This document shows, in pieces, positions 42,214-50,462 of a stretch of 64,000 bases of DNA. The notes under the pieces were generated by a model. The model saw nothing but the letters and a program-made list of their open reading frames with translations, searched no databases and was not told the DNA's origin. Position 1 is the first letter of the stretch. The number at the start of each line of letters is the position of its first letter. This DNA is from Flavobacterium frigidarium DSM 17623. GTDB taxonomy: Bacteria; Bacteroidota; Bacteroidia; Flavobacteriales; Flavobacteriaceae. Location: NCBI RefSeq assembly GCF_000425505.1, contig NZ_AUDO01000007.1, positions 1 through 64,000 on the forward strand. Reading direction: 5' to 3'. The position numbers and the translations under genes were made by a program.

Positions 42214-43044
42214 TTATGGCAACCATTTTTTTTCAAAATTTGGCTTGCGTTTTTCCAAGAATGCATTTCTACCTTCTTTAGCCTCTTCGGTCATGTAAGC
42301 AAGACGCGTTGCTTCTCCAGCAAATACTTGTTGCCCTACCATACCGTCATCAGTAAGATTCATTGCAAATTTCAGCATTTTGATAGCCATAGGCGATTTC
42401 CCAAGGATTTCTTGAGCCCATTCATAAGCAGTATCTTCTAATTCTGCATGAGGAATCACTGCATTCACCATTCCCATATCCATAGCTTCTTGAGCTGAAT
42501 AATTGCGACCTAAAAAGAAAATCTCTCTTGCTTTCTTTTGACCCACCATTTTAGCCAAGTAAGCTGATCCATAACCACCATCAAAGCTAGTCACATCAGC
42601 ATCTGTTTGCTTGAATATTGCATGCTCTTTACTTGCAAGAGTCATATCACATACAACATGTAAACTATGTCCTCCACCTACAGCCCATCCAGGAACCACC
42701 GCAATAACAACCTTAGGCATAAAACGAATTAATCGCTGCACTTCTAATATATTTAAGCGGTGTTGCCCATCTTCTCCCACATATCCCTGATGCCCGCGTG
42801 CGTTCTGATCTCCACCACTACAAAAAGAATAAACTCCGTCCTTAGATGAAGGTCCTTCTGCTGAAAGCAAAACAACTCCTATCGAAGTATCTTCTTGAGC
42901 GTCATAAAAAGCTTGGTATAATTCGGCTGTTGTTTTAGGCCTGAAAGCATTGCGCACATCAGGTCTATTGAACGCAATTCGTGCCACACCATTACACTTT
43001 TTATACGTTATATCTTCAAATTCTCTAGCAGTTATCCAATCCAT
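42214..43044 (-). CDS. menB: 1,4-Dihydroxy-2-naphthoyl-CoA synthase
   Basis: Closes the ring of o-succinylbenzoyl-CoA to DHNA-CoA in menaquinone synthesis. From the ATG at 43044 (MDWITAREFEDITYKKCNGV) it has 276 residues, typical for MenB. The crotonase fold and oxyanion-hole motifs are plain: VRNAFRPKTTAELYQAF, YSFCSGGDQNARGHQGY, VVPGWAVGGGHSLHVVCDMTLAS, and TDADVTSFDGGYGSAYLAKMVGQKKAREIFFLGR, where the SFDGGYGS loop is diagnostic for MenB over other crotonases. A longer frame to 43083 is unlikely to be used. It lies on the same strand as menA and menC, with the PH-domain pair in between. Confidence 0.96.
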   Translation of the reverse strand: MDWITAREFEDITYKKCNGVARIAFNRPDVRNAFRPKTTAELYQAFYDAQEDTSIGVVLLSAEGPSSKDGVYSFCSGGDQNARGHQGYVGEDGQHRLNILEVQRLIRFMPKVVIAVVPGWAVGGGHSLHVVCDMTLASKEHAIFKQTDADVTSFDGGYGSAYLAKMVGQKKAREIFFLGRNYSAQEAMDMGMVNAVIPHAELEDTAYEWAQEILGKSPMAIKMLKFAMNLTDDGMVGQQVFAGEATRLAYMTEEAKEGRNAFLEKRKPNFEKKWLP

Positions 43045-43529
43045 AGTATGAGTTTTTAATTTAATAGTGTAAAAATAAATCATTTTTTACAGTTTACAAC
43101 GTTCCACATTAGCTAAACCTTAACTAAATGAAATAGTAGCAAGAACAAAATTTTCCTTTTCGAAAAAAAAACAAATATTTAACAGCTACCAATACTATTT
43201 TTTACTAATTTTATAACTGTTAATCAATGCAATACCTTTTGATTACAGAAATTTAACTGAATTATTAACCTAAAAAAAGAATGCTTTTGAAAAATTTAAA
43301 AAGTTTTACCACTCTTTTTTGTACGGTGTTCAAATTAAAAATCGAAGAAAAAGAGCCTAAAAGGAAATTATTAAATGAAATAAGGATATTTCAATAGTAA
43401 CACCTAAGGTTAAAAGAGTAGATTACTATACTTGATTAAAGATTAATCTATAAAATGAAAAAGTAAAATCTACAGCAATAGATCAAACCAACGGTTCCGA
43501 ATGTGAATTTGAGCCTCAATTGAATTTAA

Positions 43530-43665
43530 TAGTTAAAAAACGGTAAATACAACATCGCAAAACAGCACATACACGGTTTTGCAATTACAATTTTATAATA
43601 CCGCATTTTATTCAGGTATTTAAACGAGAAAGACTAATCATTACGATTAGTCTTTCTTTTTTATG
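43530..43665 (+). ncRNA. Candidate small RNA ending in a plus-strand terminator
   Basis: No coding frame of note lies in the 636 bases between menB (start 43044, minus) and cvfB (end 43681, minus). Three hairpins occur in a row here: GCAAAAC (43557-43563) with GTTTTGC (43576-43582); AATACC (43597-43602) with GGTATT (43615-43620); and GAAAGACTAATC (43628-43639) with GATTAGTCTTTC (43645-43656). The last has a T run only on the plus-strand side, the shape of a plus-strand terminator. A -7-like TGAATTTG lies at 43504-43511. The rest of the gap (43045-43529) shows nothing recognisable. Confidence 0.4.
43628..43663 (+). terminator. Orphan plus-strand terminator
   Basis: A perfect 12-base stem (43628-43639 with 43645-43656) is followed by TTTTTT on the plus strand. 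Both neighbouring genes are on the minus strand. It could also end cvfB on the minus strand, but the T run there is poor (TCGTTT). Confidence 0.7.
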
Positions 43666-43680
43666 GGGTAGTGAAATAAT

Positions 43681-44535
43681 TTATTCTGTGATTAAATAGA
43701 TTCCATCTTCTTTAATTTCGATTAATTTTTCTCTATATAAAGCACCTATTGCTTTTTTAAATGTTTTTTTACTCATTTTTAAAACCGTCTTAATATCCTC
43801 TGGATGTGAGTTATCAGTCAATCTTAAAAAACCACGACTGGCACGCAGTTCGTTCATGATTAAATCAGCATTGGGTTCGATACTTTGGTACCCTTGAATT
43901 TGCAGAGCAACATCAATTTTATTATCAGGACGTATATTTTTAATGTATCCACGCATGCGGTCTCCCGTGCGTATTGCATCATCATAGACTTCATCTTTAT
44001 ACAACAACCCTTTATGACGCTCGTTTATAATCACATTAATTCCTATTTCGGTAATGTGCGAAACGATTAATTCAACTTCCTCTCCTTTTTCAACAGTCAA
44101 TTCCTCATTTTTCAAGAATTGATTCGTTTTACTCGAAGCGACTAAACGATTGGTTTTTTCATCCATATACAGGTAGACCAAGTAGCGTTTTCCTTTTTCC
44201 ATAGGACGCGCTTGCTCTTTAAACGGAACTAGAATATCTTTTTCCATTCCCCAATCCATAAAAGCACCTACTTGATTCACATAATTCACACGTAAAAGTG
44301 CAAACTCATTTAGTAAAATATAAGGTTCAAGCGTAGTAGCCACTGGACGTTGTTCATGATCTAAATAAACAAAAACAATAAGCTCCTCTCCTATTTCAAA
44401 TTCGTTTGGAACATATTTATTAGGTAAAAGCACATCGTGAATTCCTACAGGATCTGTTTCTGGAGTTCCCAAAAATAATCCAACTTGAGTATCTCGAAGT
44501 ATTGTAAGTGTATTGTATTTTCCTATTTCAATCAT
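43681..44535 (-). CDS. cvfB: CvfB-type S1-domain RNA-binding protein
   Basis: A 284-residue cytoplasmic protein from the ATG at 44535 (MIEIGKYNTLTILRDTQVGL); a frame to 44589 adds 18 unlikely residues. Tandem S1-like OB folds are visible: NTLTILRDTQVGLFLGT, then LLRVNYVNQVGAFMDWGMEKDILVPFKEQ, then VELIVSHITEIGINVIINERHKGLLYKDEV. A C-terminal winged helix (PEDIKTVLKMSKKTFKKAIGALYREKLIEI) follows, as in CvfB/YitL. Members bind RNA and affect virulence or gene expression in Firmicutes; the target here is unknown. It is a single-gene unit between two non-coding gaps. Confidence 0.9.
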   Translation of the reverse strand: MIEIGKYNTLTILRDTQVGLFLGTPETDPVGIHDVLLPNKYVPNEFEIGEELIVFVYLDHEQRPVATTLEPYILLNEFALLRVNYVNQVGAFMDWGMEKDILVPFKEQARPMEKGKRYLVYLYMDEKTNRLVASSKTNQFLKNEELTVEKGEEVELIVSHITEIGINVIINERHKGLLYKDEVYDDAIRTGDRMRGYIKNIRPDNKIDVALQIQGYQSIEPNADLIMNELRASRGFLRLTDNSHPEDIKTVLKMSKKTFKKAIGALYREKLIEIKEDGIYLITE

Positions 44536-44653
44536 TTTATTCAATTTTCTAAGCCGCAAAGGTACGAAGTTTGAAAATACTTCTATCATGCTTCTATATA
44601 ATAACTAATCTTTTTATGTAGCAATAACATACACTGCTCTCAAGAAACCATTG

Positions 44654-44721
44654 TCCTGCTGTACGCAGTATCTTTTTGGCTGAACGCCAGCCAAAAAAGG
44701 ATACACGCTTCCATCAGGGCT
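44654..44721 (-). repeat. Dispersed hairpin repeat, copy 2
   Basis: Read on the minus strand it begins AGCCCTGATGGAAGCG, then TATCCTTTTTTGGCTG, a short loop, CAGCCAAAAAGATAC, and ends CGTACAGCAGGA. The ends match copy 1 at 38105-38193, while the central hairpin (CTTTTTGGCTG 44672-44682 with CAGCCAAAAAAG 44688-44699) has a different sequence, as expected if the structure rather than the loop is conserved. It lies in the 422-base gap between cvfB and the M28 peptidase gene, where nothing else was recognised. Confidence 0.75.
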
Positions 44722-44957
44722 AGTTACAACAATCACAATATTATAGGACTTTCACAACTCAAATCGTTCAGAAGTTTATAAACATCATTCGCTTAAACAA
44801 GTATTAAAACTGTTGACGATGCACTATAATTTCACTTTTTTACTTATTTTTAAACTTTTAATAATTGAATGTGCACTAATCACTCCCTTATATTGGACGT
44901 CATTAGACTACAGCACCATATTATTAGGTTTAATACAATAATAAATAACACCAAAAA

Positions 44958-46310
44958 ATGAAACCAAATCCTATTATTTGCCTACTGGCCTTGCTTTTTT
45001 TCTCACAGCAGTCAATAGCACAACGCACAATCGAAGATCCCGAAATCTCAAAAATGATTTCAGAAATTAAAGCTGACAATCTAGAAACTACCGTTAAAAA
45101 ATTAGTTTCTTTTGGAACGCGCCATACCTTAAGTGACACAAAGAGCAACAGTCGCGGAATAGGCGCTGCTCAAAGATGGGTAAAATCAGAATTTGACAAA
45201 TATGCTACCGCTTCAAATGGCAGATTAACAGCAAACATTGATTTTTTTGATGTAAAAGCAGATGGTCGTCGCATCGCAAATGATAGCAAGCTAGCTAATG
45301 TGATGGGGACTTTAAAAGGAACAGATGCTAATGATAACCGCGTTTTAATCGTTAGTGGTCACATCGACTCTAGAGTTACAGATGTAATGGATGCCAAGTC
45401 TGACGCACCTGGTGCAAACGATGACGGATCAGGTGTAGCAGCGGTGATGGAATTAGCAAAGATCATGAGTAAAAGAAGTTATCCTTTTACCATTATATTC
45501 GTTGCTCTTACAGGAGAAGAACAAGGATTGTATGGTGCAAAACATTTAGCTGAAAAAGCAAAAAGTGAAAATTGGAATATTGTTGCCATGCTTAACAATG
45601 ACATGATTGGTAATAGCCTTTCTAGTGGAACCAATCTAAGAGACAATACTAAATTTAGAATTTTCAGCGAAGCTACTCCCTACTTAGAGACAGCCGATGA
45701 AGCTAAAATGCGAAAACTTACAAATCGCGATAACGATAGTCCGTCACGATTATTAGCACGCTATATTAAGTCGGTTACGGAGCAATATGTACCGCAACTT
45801 GAAGTAAATTTGGTTTACCGTAATGATCGTTTTCTACGTGGTGGTGATCACACACCTTTTAGTCAAAATGGTTTTACTGCGGTGCGTTTTTGTGAAATGA
45901 ATGAGAATTTTGATCATCAGCATCAAGATTTACGAACAGAAAATGCCGTAAAATATGGCGATTTGCCTGAATTCATGGATTTTGATTATTTAAGAAAAAT
46001 AACAGCTTCAAATTTGGTTACTCTTGCAAATCTTGCTTGGTCTCCAAACGCACCCACAGCTGTAGGTATTGAAGTAAAAGATTTAACTAATTTCTCAAAT
46101 TTAGTTTGGAAAGCACCAGAAGGAAAAGCTCCTTATGGTTACCAAGTTCTCATTAGAGAAACATCTGATGCAGGATGGCAAAAATCAATTTTTGTAACTG
46201 ATACTAAAGCAACCATTCCATATTCTAAAGACAACTTTTTATTTGCAGTTCAAGCAGTAGATGAATTAGGGCATAGTAGTTTACCTGTATTTCCTGTTCC
46301 CGTGAGATAA
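44958..46310 (+). CDS. Secreted M28-family zinc peptidase
   Basis: A 450-residue exported peptidase: signal peptide to about residue 21 (LLALLFFSQQSIAQ), then an M28 aminopeptidase-like domain. The two-zinc ligands are recognisable as H135 in VSGHIDSR, D155 in PGANDDGSGVAAVMELAKIM, E188 in ALTGEEQGLYGAKHLAEKA (E187 being the catalytic Glu), D in AMLNNDMIGN, and H in RGGDHTPFSQNGF. Residues about 365-450 look like a fibronectin-type III domain (PTAVGIEVKDLTNFSNLVWK). It should release N-terminal amino acids from peptides outside the cell. No sorting domain of the type IX system is obvious. It is a single-gene unit ended by terminator hairpins. Confidence 0.9.
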   Translation: MKPNPIICLLALLFFSQQSIAQRTIEDPEISKMISEIKADNLETTVKKLVSFGTRHTLSDTKSNSRGIGAAQRWVKSEFDKYATASNGRLTANIDFFDVKADGRRIANDSKLANVMGTLKGTDANDNRVLIVSGHIDSRVTDVMDAKSDAPGANDDGSGVAAVMELAKIMSKRSYPFTIIFVALTGEEQGLYGAKHLAEKAKSENWNIVAMLNNDMIGNSLSSGTNLRDNTKFRIFSEATPYLETADEAKMRKLTNRDNDSPSRLLARYIKSVTEQYVPQLEVNLVYRNDRFLRGGDHTPFSQNGFTAVRFCEMNENFDHQHQDLRTENAVKYGDLPEFMDFDYLRKITASNLVTLANLAWSPNAPTAVGIEVKDLTNFSNLVWKAPEGKAPYGYQVLIRETSDAGWQKSIFVTDTKATIPYSKDNFLFAVQAVDELGHSSLPVFPVPVR

Positions 46311-46316
46311 TGCGTT

Positions 46317-46353
46317 GATTAAAAAATTATATGACACATATAATTTTTTAATC
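46317..46353 (+). terminator. AT-rich hairpin after the M28 peptidase gene
   Basis: GATTAAAAAATTATAT (46317-46332) pairs perfectly with ATATAATTTTTTAATC (46338-46353) seven bases after the stop. A second, stronger terminator follows at 46389. Confidence 0.6.
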
Positions 46354-46388
46354 GAATTGCAAATTACTGATGAAATGTTTATTCATAG

Positions 46389-46418
46389 AAAAAGCGCCTT
46401 AAAAGGCGCTTTTTTTTA
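46389..46418. terminator. Bidirectional terminator between M28 peptidase and DUF2853 genes
   Basis: AAAAAGCGCCTT (46389-46400) pairs perfectly with AAGGCGCTTTTT (46403-46414); A and T runs on the two sides suit both convergent genes. Confidence 0.9.
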
Positions 46419-46435
46419 TTTGTGCTAACTATTAA

Positions 46436-46777
46436 CTAGTTGTAAACACTTTCTTTTTTAAAGTGAACTGCTAGTAAATAATATACTACAGCTCTATGTT
46501 TAGTTTTATTAGAACGACCATACTTTTCCATAACAGCATCGATTCCAGCATCTAGATCTTTACTATCTGTTAATCCTAACTTCTTGATTAAAAAGTTATT
46601 TTTCACCGTATCCAATTCAGATTGCTGGCTACCTGCAACTGTAGAAGAATCGGTGTTGTAAATTGATGGACCGCATCCAATTGTTACTTTGGTTAATAAA
46701 TCCATATCTGGAGTAACTCCACATTTGTCTTTAAGATCAGCTGCATACTTTACAATCAATTCGTCTCTCTTACTCAT
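46436..46777 (-). CDS. DUF2853-family protein
   Basis: A 113-residue soluble, mostly helical protein. The start KRDELIVKYAADLKDKCGVTPDMDLLTKVTIGCGPSIYN and the finish YGRSNKTKHRAVVYYLLAVHFKKESVY match the DUF2853 family, which has no assigned function. A -7 element (TAAATTTG on the minus strand, 46820-46813) lies about 36 bases upstream of its start, so it is probably transcribed alone. It converges with the M28 peptidase gene and is followed upstream by a gap of about 200 bases before menD. Confidence 0.85.
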   Translation of the reverse strand: MSKRDELIVKYAADLKDKCGVTPDMDLLTKVTIGCGPSIYNTDSSTVAGSQQSELDTVKNNFLIKKLGLTDSKDLDAGIDAVMEKYGRSNKTKHRAVVYYLLAVHFKKESVYN

Positions 46778-46812
46778 AATTTTAAGTTTTTATTTGTAGT
46801 TATTATTTTCCC

Positions 46813-46820
46813 AAATTTAA
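46813..46820 (-). promoter_or_regulatory. -7 promoter element of the DUF2853 gene
   Basis: On the minus strand TAAATTTG matches TAnnTTTG exactly. No well-placed TTG was found upstream. Confidence 0.45.
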
Positions 46821-46976
46821 CTAAATATTATCCCTAAAAAATACGAAATTAAATTATTATCGTAAAAATAGACGAACTACTATTAAATCCGATGAAATTA
46901 ACCCAAAAAGAAGTTCTAAATTTTAAAAATAGCCTTTTTATTACGATTTAATCATTTCGTTAACTAGTGAACAGTC

Positions 46977-48641
46977 CTAAATTAGGTTTTTAAAAAAGCT
47001 TAATAGTATTTTATCATTAACAATCATGGGGGTAAAAACTTCTAAAATTGTAGGAGCATCATTAGTTTCATACAATAATTTCAATGCAATTTTTAAACTT
47101 TCTTCATCACTTGCTACGCTGTAATTTAGTTTATACATCGCTGCCATATGTTCTGCAGTTAGACTGTGTGCCGTCTCAAAAAAGGTATTAAAAACAGGCG
47201 TTTCTTTATGACCAGGCAAAATTCTAAAAATACCACCACCTCCATTATTAATAAGGATGATTTTAAAATTTTTAGGAATATAATTGTTCCATAGCGCGTT
47301 ACTGTCATATAAGAAACCAACATCACCAGTAATAAATACTGTTGGTTTTACTGACGCAACCCCCGCCCCTATTGCAGTTGATGTGCTTCCGTCAATTCCA
47401 CTCGTTCCGCGGTTACAAAAAACCTCAATTGACGGATCAATATCGATTAATTGTGCATATCTAATGGCCGAACTGTTGCTTACTTGCAATTGAGAGTTTG
47501 CAGGTAGTGACGCGATTACTTTTTCGAATGCTTTAAAGTCTGAAAACGGAATAGTTTCTAAATAGTTTGCAGTTCTTATTTTTCGCAAAGCCACGACAGC
47601 TGCCATTTTATTCGAATAGTCACTAGTAATAGATTGATCTAGCAACGGAATAAATTTTTCAAAAAAGTCATTCGGACAAACTTCGAAATGTTTTGATAAG
47701 GCACCGAAAGTATCATAAGCGCGCAAAGGATCGATGTGCCAATGCTGCTGTGGTTTATAATTTCGAAAAAATGCTTTAATACGCTTTGAAACAATCATTC
47801 CTCCAAAAGTCAATAGAATGTTAGGTTGGAACGTTTCAAAATCATCCTTAGTAAATGGAGTTATTATCGTATCAATATTGTTTATAAAAGCAGGGTGGTG
47901 TAAGTTAGATGTTGTTTCTGTTAAAACAATTACTGTGGGATCATTTGCTAAATAATCACTGATGAATTGCTTTACAAATTCTGGAGGATTTACCCCTACT
48001 AAAACCATTTTTCTACTGGAGTTATTCCATATTTCAGCATATTCCACTAAATCAGTCGAAGTTAGAGTAACTTTTTGATTTTCATAACTGCTCATTTTTG
48101 GACTTATAGAAAGAGTATTTACCGTTTCATATAAGGGTTCTTCAAAAGGAATATTAATATGTACAGGACCATACTGATATTTTGCAGTATCAATAGCCCT
48201 ATTTATCTCGTAATCATTTTTCTCTGAAGCTTCTTCGGTTAGATTGGCATTGTACAAACTATGATTTGCATATACATTTTCTTGACGAATCGTTTGACCA
48301 TCACCAATATCGATTTTGTTTTGAGGTCGGTCTGCAGAAAGCACTATAAGCGGAATCTGACTATAAAACGCTTCTGCAAAGGCTGGGTAATAATTTAATA
48401 AGGCTGACCCTGAACTACAAACTAAAGCTACAGGCGTTTGTTTTTGCTGTGCAATTCCTAAAGCAAAGAAAGCTGCTGAGCGTTCATCGGCAATGCTATA
48501 ACAATCAAATTCTGAGCGACTCGAAAAGCCTATTGTTAATGGTGCATTTCTTGATCCTGGAGAGATTACTACGGTGGTAATTCCTTTGGCTAAGCATATT
48601 TCGATTACACTTTGTGCTAAAGGTATTTTTGGATAAATCAT
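46977..48641 (-). CDS. menD: SEPHCHC synthase
   Basis: The TPP-dependent enzyme that joins 2-oxoglutarate to isochorismate, giving SEPHCHC in menaquinone synthesis. The 554-residue length and layout fit MenD: N-terminal TTVVISPGSRNAPLTIGF, DERSAAFFALGIAQ (with the TPP-activating Glu), SSGSALLNYYPAFAEAFYSQIPLIVLSADRP, and QTIRQENVYANH. The C-terminal GTSGIDGSTSTAIGAGVASVKPTVFITGDVGFLYDSNALWN holds the TPP-binding GDxxFxxD-type motif. It is the upstream member of the men group on the minus strand, separated from menB by several unrelated genes. menF, menH and menE are not in the window. Confidence 0.95.
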   Translation of the reverse strand: MIYPKIPLAQSVIEICLAKGITTVVISPGSRNAPLTIGFSSRSEFDCYSIADERSAAFFALGIAQQKQTPVALVCSSGSALLNYYPAFAEAFYSQIPLIVLSADRPQNKIDIGDGQTIRQENVYANHSLYNANLTEEASEKNDYEINRAIDTAKYQYGPVHINIPFEEPLYETVNTLSISPKMSSYENQKVTLTSTDLVEYAEIWNNSSRKMVLVGVNPPEFVKQFISDYLANDPTVIVLTETTSNLHHPAFINNIDTIITPFTKDDFETFQPNILLTFGGMIVSKRIKAFFRNYKPQQHWHIDPLRAYDTFGALSKHFEVCPNDFFEKFIPLLDQSITSDYSNKMAAVVALRKIRTANYLETIPFSDFKAFEKVIASLPANSQLQVSNSSAIRYAQLIDIDPSIEVFCNRGTSGIDGSTSTAIGAGVASVKPTVFITGDVGFLYDSNALWNNYIPKNFKIILINNGGGGIFRILPGHKETPVFNTFFETAHSLTAEHMAAMYKLNYSVASDEESLKIALKLLYETNDAPTILEVFTPMIVNDKILLSFFKNLI

Positions 48642-48754
48642 TACTATTTAGTTTAGATTTTAATGCTTGAAACACTTGAAAATGGCTCTAACATCAATTA
48701 CTACAAAGTTACAAACTTGCTTCCTCTTTTCGGTTTATTTTAACTGATTTTTGC

Positions 48755-48762
48755 TAAATTTG
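48755..48762 (+). promoter_or_regulatory. -7 promoter element of the acetyltransferase gene
   Basis: TAAATTTG lies 18 bases before the ATG at 48781 in the divergent gap with menD. No well-spaced TTG was found. Confidence 0.5.
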
Positions 48763-48780
48763 GAAACAAAATAAAACCTC

Positions 48781-49278
48781 ATGGACATCAATATCAGAAA
48801 CTATAAAACCGAAGACACACAAGCGATTTTGGACATTTTAAATTACAATATTCTGCACTCAACGGCGCTGTACGATTACAATGTTAGAACATATGAGGTT
48901 CAATTGGCCATGCTTGAGGATAAGGTAAAAAAAGGGTTTCCCATAATTATCGCTGAAGTTAATGGTGCTGTAGCCGGTTTTGGAATGTATGGGGAATTTA
49001 GATTCAAAGAAGCGTATAAATTCACTGTGGAGCACTCCGTTTATGTTAGTAATGATTTTCAGGGTAAAGGAATAGGCAAATTGCTGTTGAAAGAATTAAT
49101 TGCCGCTGCAAAAGAGCAAGGAATTCACACCATGATTGCAGTAATCGATTCTGAAAATCAGAGTAGTGTTGATTTTCACGAAAAGTTCGGATTTGAAACT
49201 GTAGGACTCATAAAAGAATCTGGATGGAAATTTGAGCGCTGGTTGCACTCGGTTTTTATGCAATTGATTTTAAAATAA
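48781..49278 (+). CDS. GNAT-family N-acetyltransferase (phosphinothricin acetyltransferase-like)
   Basis: A 165-residue GNAT acetyltransferase. INIRNYKTEDTQAILDILNYNILHSTALYDY is the N-terminal arm usual in the PAT/bar-like branch. The acetyl-CoA-binding signature is VSNDFQGKGIGKLLLKELIAAAKEQGIHTMIAVIDSENQSSVDFHEKFGFE, with the QGKGIGK pyrophosphate loop. Relatives acetylate phosphinothricin, methionine sulfoximine or other small amines, and the true substrate here is unknown. It is divergent from menD and followed closely by a disrupted membrane-protein gene. Confidence 0.88.
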   Translation: MDINIRNYKTEDTQAILDILNYNILHSTALYDYNVRTYEVQLAMLEDKVKKGFPIIIAEVNGAVAGFGMYGEFRFKEAYKFTVEHSVYVSNDFQGKGIGKLLLKELIAAAKEQGIHTMIAVIDSENQSSVDFHEKFGFETVGLIKESGWKFERWLHSVFMQLILK

Positions 49279-49294
49279 TTATAAAACTTAAATT

Positions 49295-49759
49295 TTGAAA
49301 CAGAAAGAAATCACCACTTATAAATTTGAGACTATATCGGTATTGGCTGTAGTCCTTTGTTGGTTTATATTGATGCTTTCATTTGTACTACTCTTTAATT
49401 TTGGTCAAAATTTATTTTTGTAACTCTTTTTTTTTGTCCTAGGTTTTATTTCAGGGTATGCTCTGTGCAAATATTTTACAGGAACATTTGAAATTATCAT
49501 TAATGACCAACAAAAAACAGCAATTGTACGCTGGGAGAAAAAGGTAATTTTAACATTCATCAAGGAACAAACCATTGATTTAACTTCTCTAAGAGACTGT
49601 AAAGAATGGTCTGGACGGGTTAATGATCGTGTAAATTTGTATTTTATAGATGCAGAAACTGCCTTCTTAGATATTAGTAGCCTTTTTAACGCAAGTAAAA
49701 ATCAGAAAGAACAAGCGGTACTAATCGCTCATATGAAAAGATATGTATATGAAAAATAA
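49295..49759 (+). pseudogene. Small membrane-protein gene interrupted by an in-frame TAA
   Basis: From the TTG at 49295 the frame reads KQKEITTYKFETISVLAVVL, then CWFILMLSFVLLFNFGQNLFL and a TAA at 49421-49423. It then continues in the same frame as LFFFVLGFISGYALCKYFTG through LYFIDAETAFLDISSLFNAS to a TAA at 49757. The continuous protein would be about 154 residues, with two membrane helices and a soluble tail. No start codon suits the second part alone. The break is a single stop within a helix-coding stretch (TTG TAA CTC TTT), so a recent nonsense change, a sequencing error or a recoded site are all possible. Confidence 0.7.
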
Positions 49760-49788
49760 AAGAGCCACTTAAGGCTCTTTTATTCTTT
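49758..49788 (+). terminator. Terminator after the disrupted gene
   Basis: AAAAGAGCC (49758-49766) pairs perfectly with GGCTCTTTT (49773-49781), overlapping the stop codon. It can also serve the convergent glutathione peroxidase gene. Confidence 0.8.
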
Positions 49789-49795
49789 AATATAG

Positions 49796-50281
49796 CTACG
49801 ATTTTATCCAATCAGTAATTTCGGGATCTGTGGGTGATGTTTGTGGTGAAATAACTTTTTCTACTTCTCCATTTTCATTAATCAAGTATTTCTGGAAATT
49901 CCATTCAACGGTAGAATCTACAACACCGTTTTTTTCTTTCTTGGTCAAAAACTGGTAAACTTCACAAATACCTTCCCCTTTTACGGTAACCTTACTCATC
50001 ATAGGAAAGGTGACACGATAATTGCGCTCACAAAAAGTAGCAATCTCTTCATTTGTACCCGGCTCCTGCCCTGCAAAATCATTTGAGGGAAATCCTATAA
50101 TCGTGAATCCTTTACTTTGATATTCTTTATGAATTGCTTCCAATCCTTCAAATTGCGGAGTCAATCCACATTGAGATGCCGTATTCACAATCATCATTTT
50201 CTTGCCTTTAAGACTAGAAAAATCAAAGGTGTTTCCTGCTAAGTCAGTTGTCTTGAATTGGTATATTGTTTTATCTTCCAT
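49796..50281 (-). CDS. Glutathione peroxidase-family thiol peroxidase
   Basis: A 161-residue Cys-type glutathione peroxidase homologue that reduces hydrogen peroxide or organic hydroperoxides. The catalytic tetrad surroundings are clear: peroxidatic C38 in VNTASQCGLTPQFEGLE, Gln in GFPSNDFAGQEPGTNEEI, and Trp-Asn in VEWNFQKYLIN. C84 in EIATFCERNYRVTFPMM could be the resolving Cys, so thioredoxin is the more likely electron donor than glutathione, as is common for bacterial members. There is no signal peptide, so it is cytoplasmic. It has its own transcription unit, convergent with the disrupted gene. Confidence 0.92.
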   Translation of the reverse strand: MEDKTIYQFKTTDLAGNTFDFSSLKGKKMMIVNTASQCGLTPQFEGLEAIHKEYQSKGFTIIGFPSNDFAGQEPGTNEEIATFCERNYRVTFPMMSKVTVKGEGICEVYQFLTKKEKNGVVDSTVEWNFQKYLINENGEVEKVISPQTSPTDPEITDWIKS

Positions 50282-50389
50282 TTTTATGTTGTCGTTTTGT
50301 TATGTTATTTTATGATAAGGATTGAGCGTCGCTTTCGAAAAAAAAGCTTCTTAATTTCTAACTAAAAGTAATCAAATTTTCGCAACAGC

Positions 50390-50429
50390 GCATAAAAAAG
50401 CCCAGTAACAAACAAACAAAACTGGGCTT
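50390..50429 (-). terminator. Terminator after the TonB-dependent receptor gene
   Basis: On the minus strand AAGCCCAGT (50429-50421) pairs perfectly with ACTGGGCTT (50406-50398), followed by a T run. Confidence 0.85.
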
Positions 50430-50462
50430 AGTAACAAAAACAAACAAATTATGAATTCTTTA

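Noticed and set aside
43285..43401. Short frame beginning MLLKNLKSFTTLF in the menB-cvfB gap
   Set aside because: Only 38 codons, Lys-rich as expected in AT-rich DNA, with no promoter or known family.
43540..43562. GTAAATACAACATCGCAA as another copy of the stress-cluster motif
   Set aside because: Only the first eight bases agree; the AACTT, TGAAT and TATAAC parts are missing.
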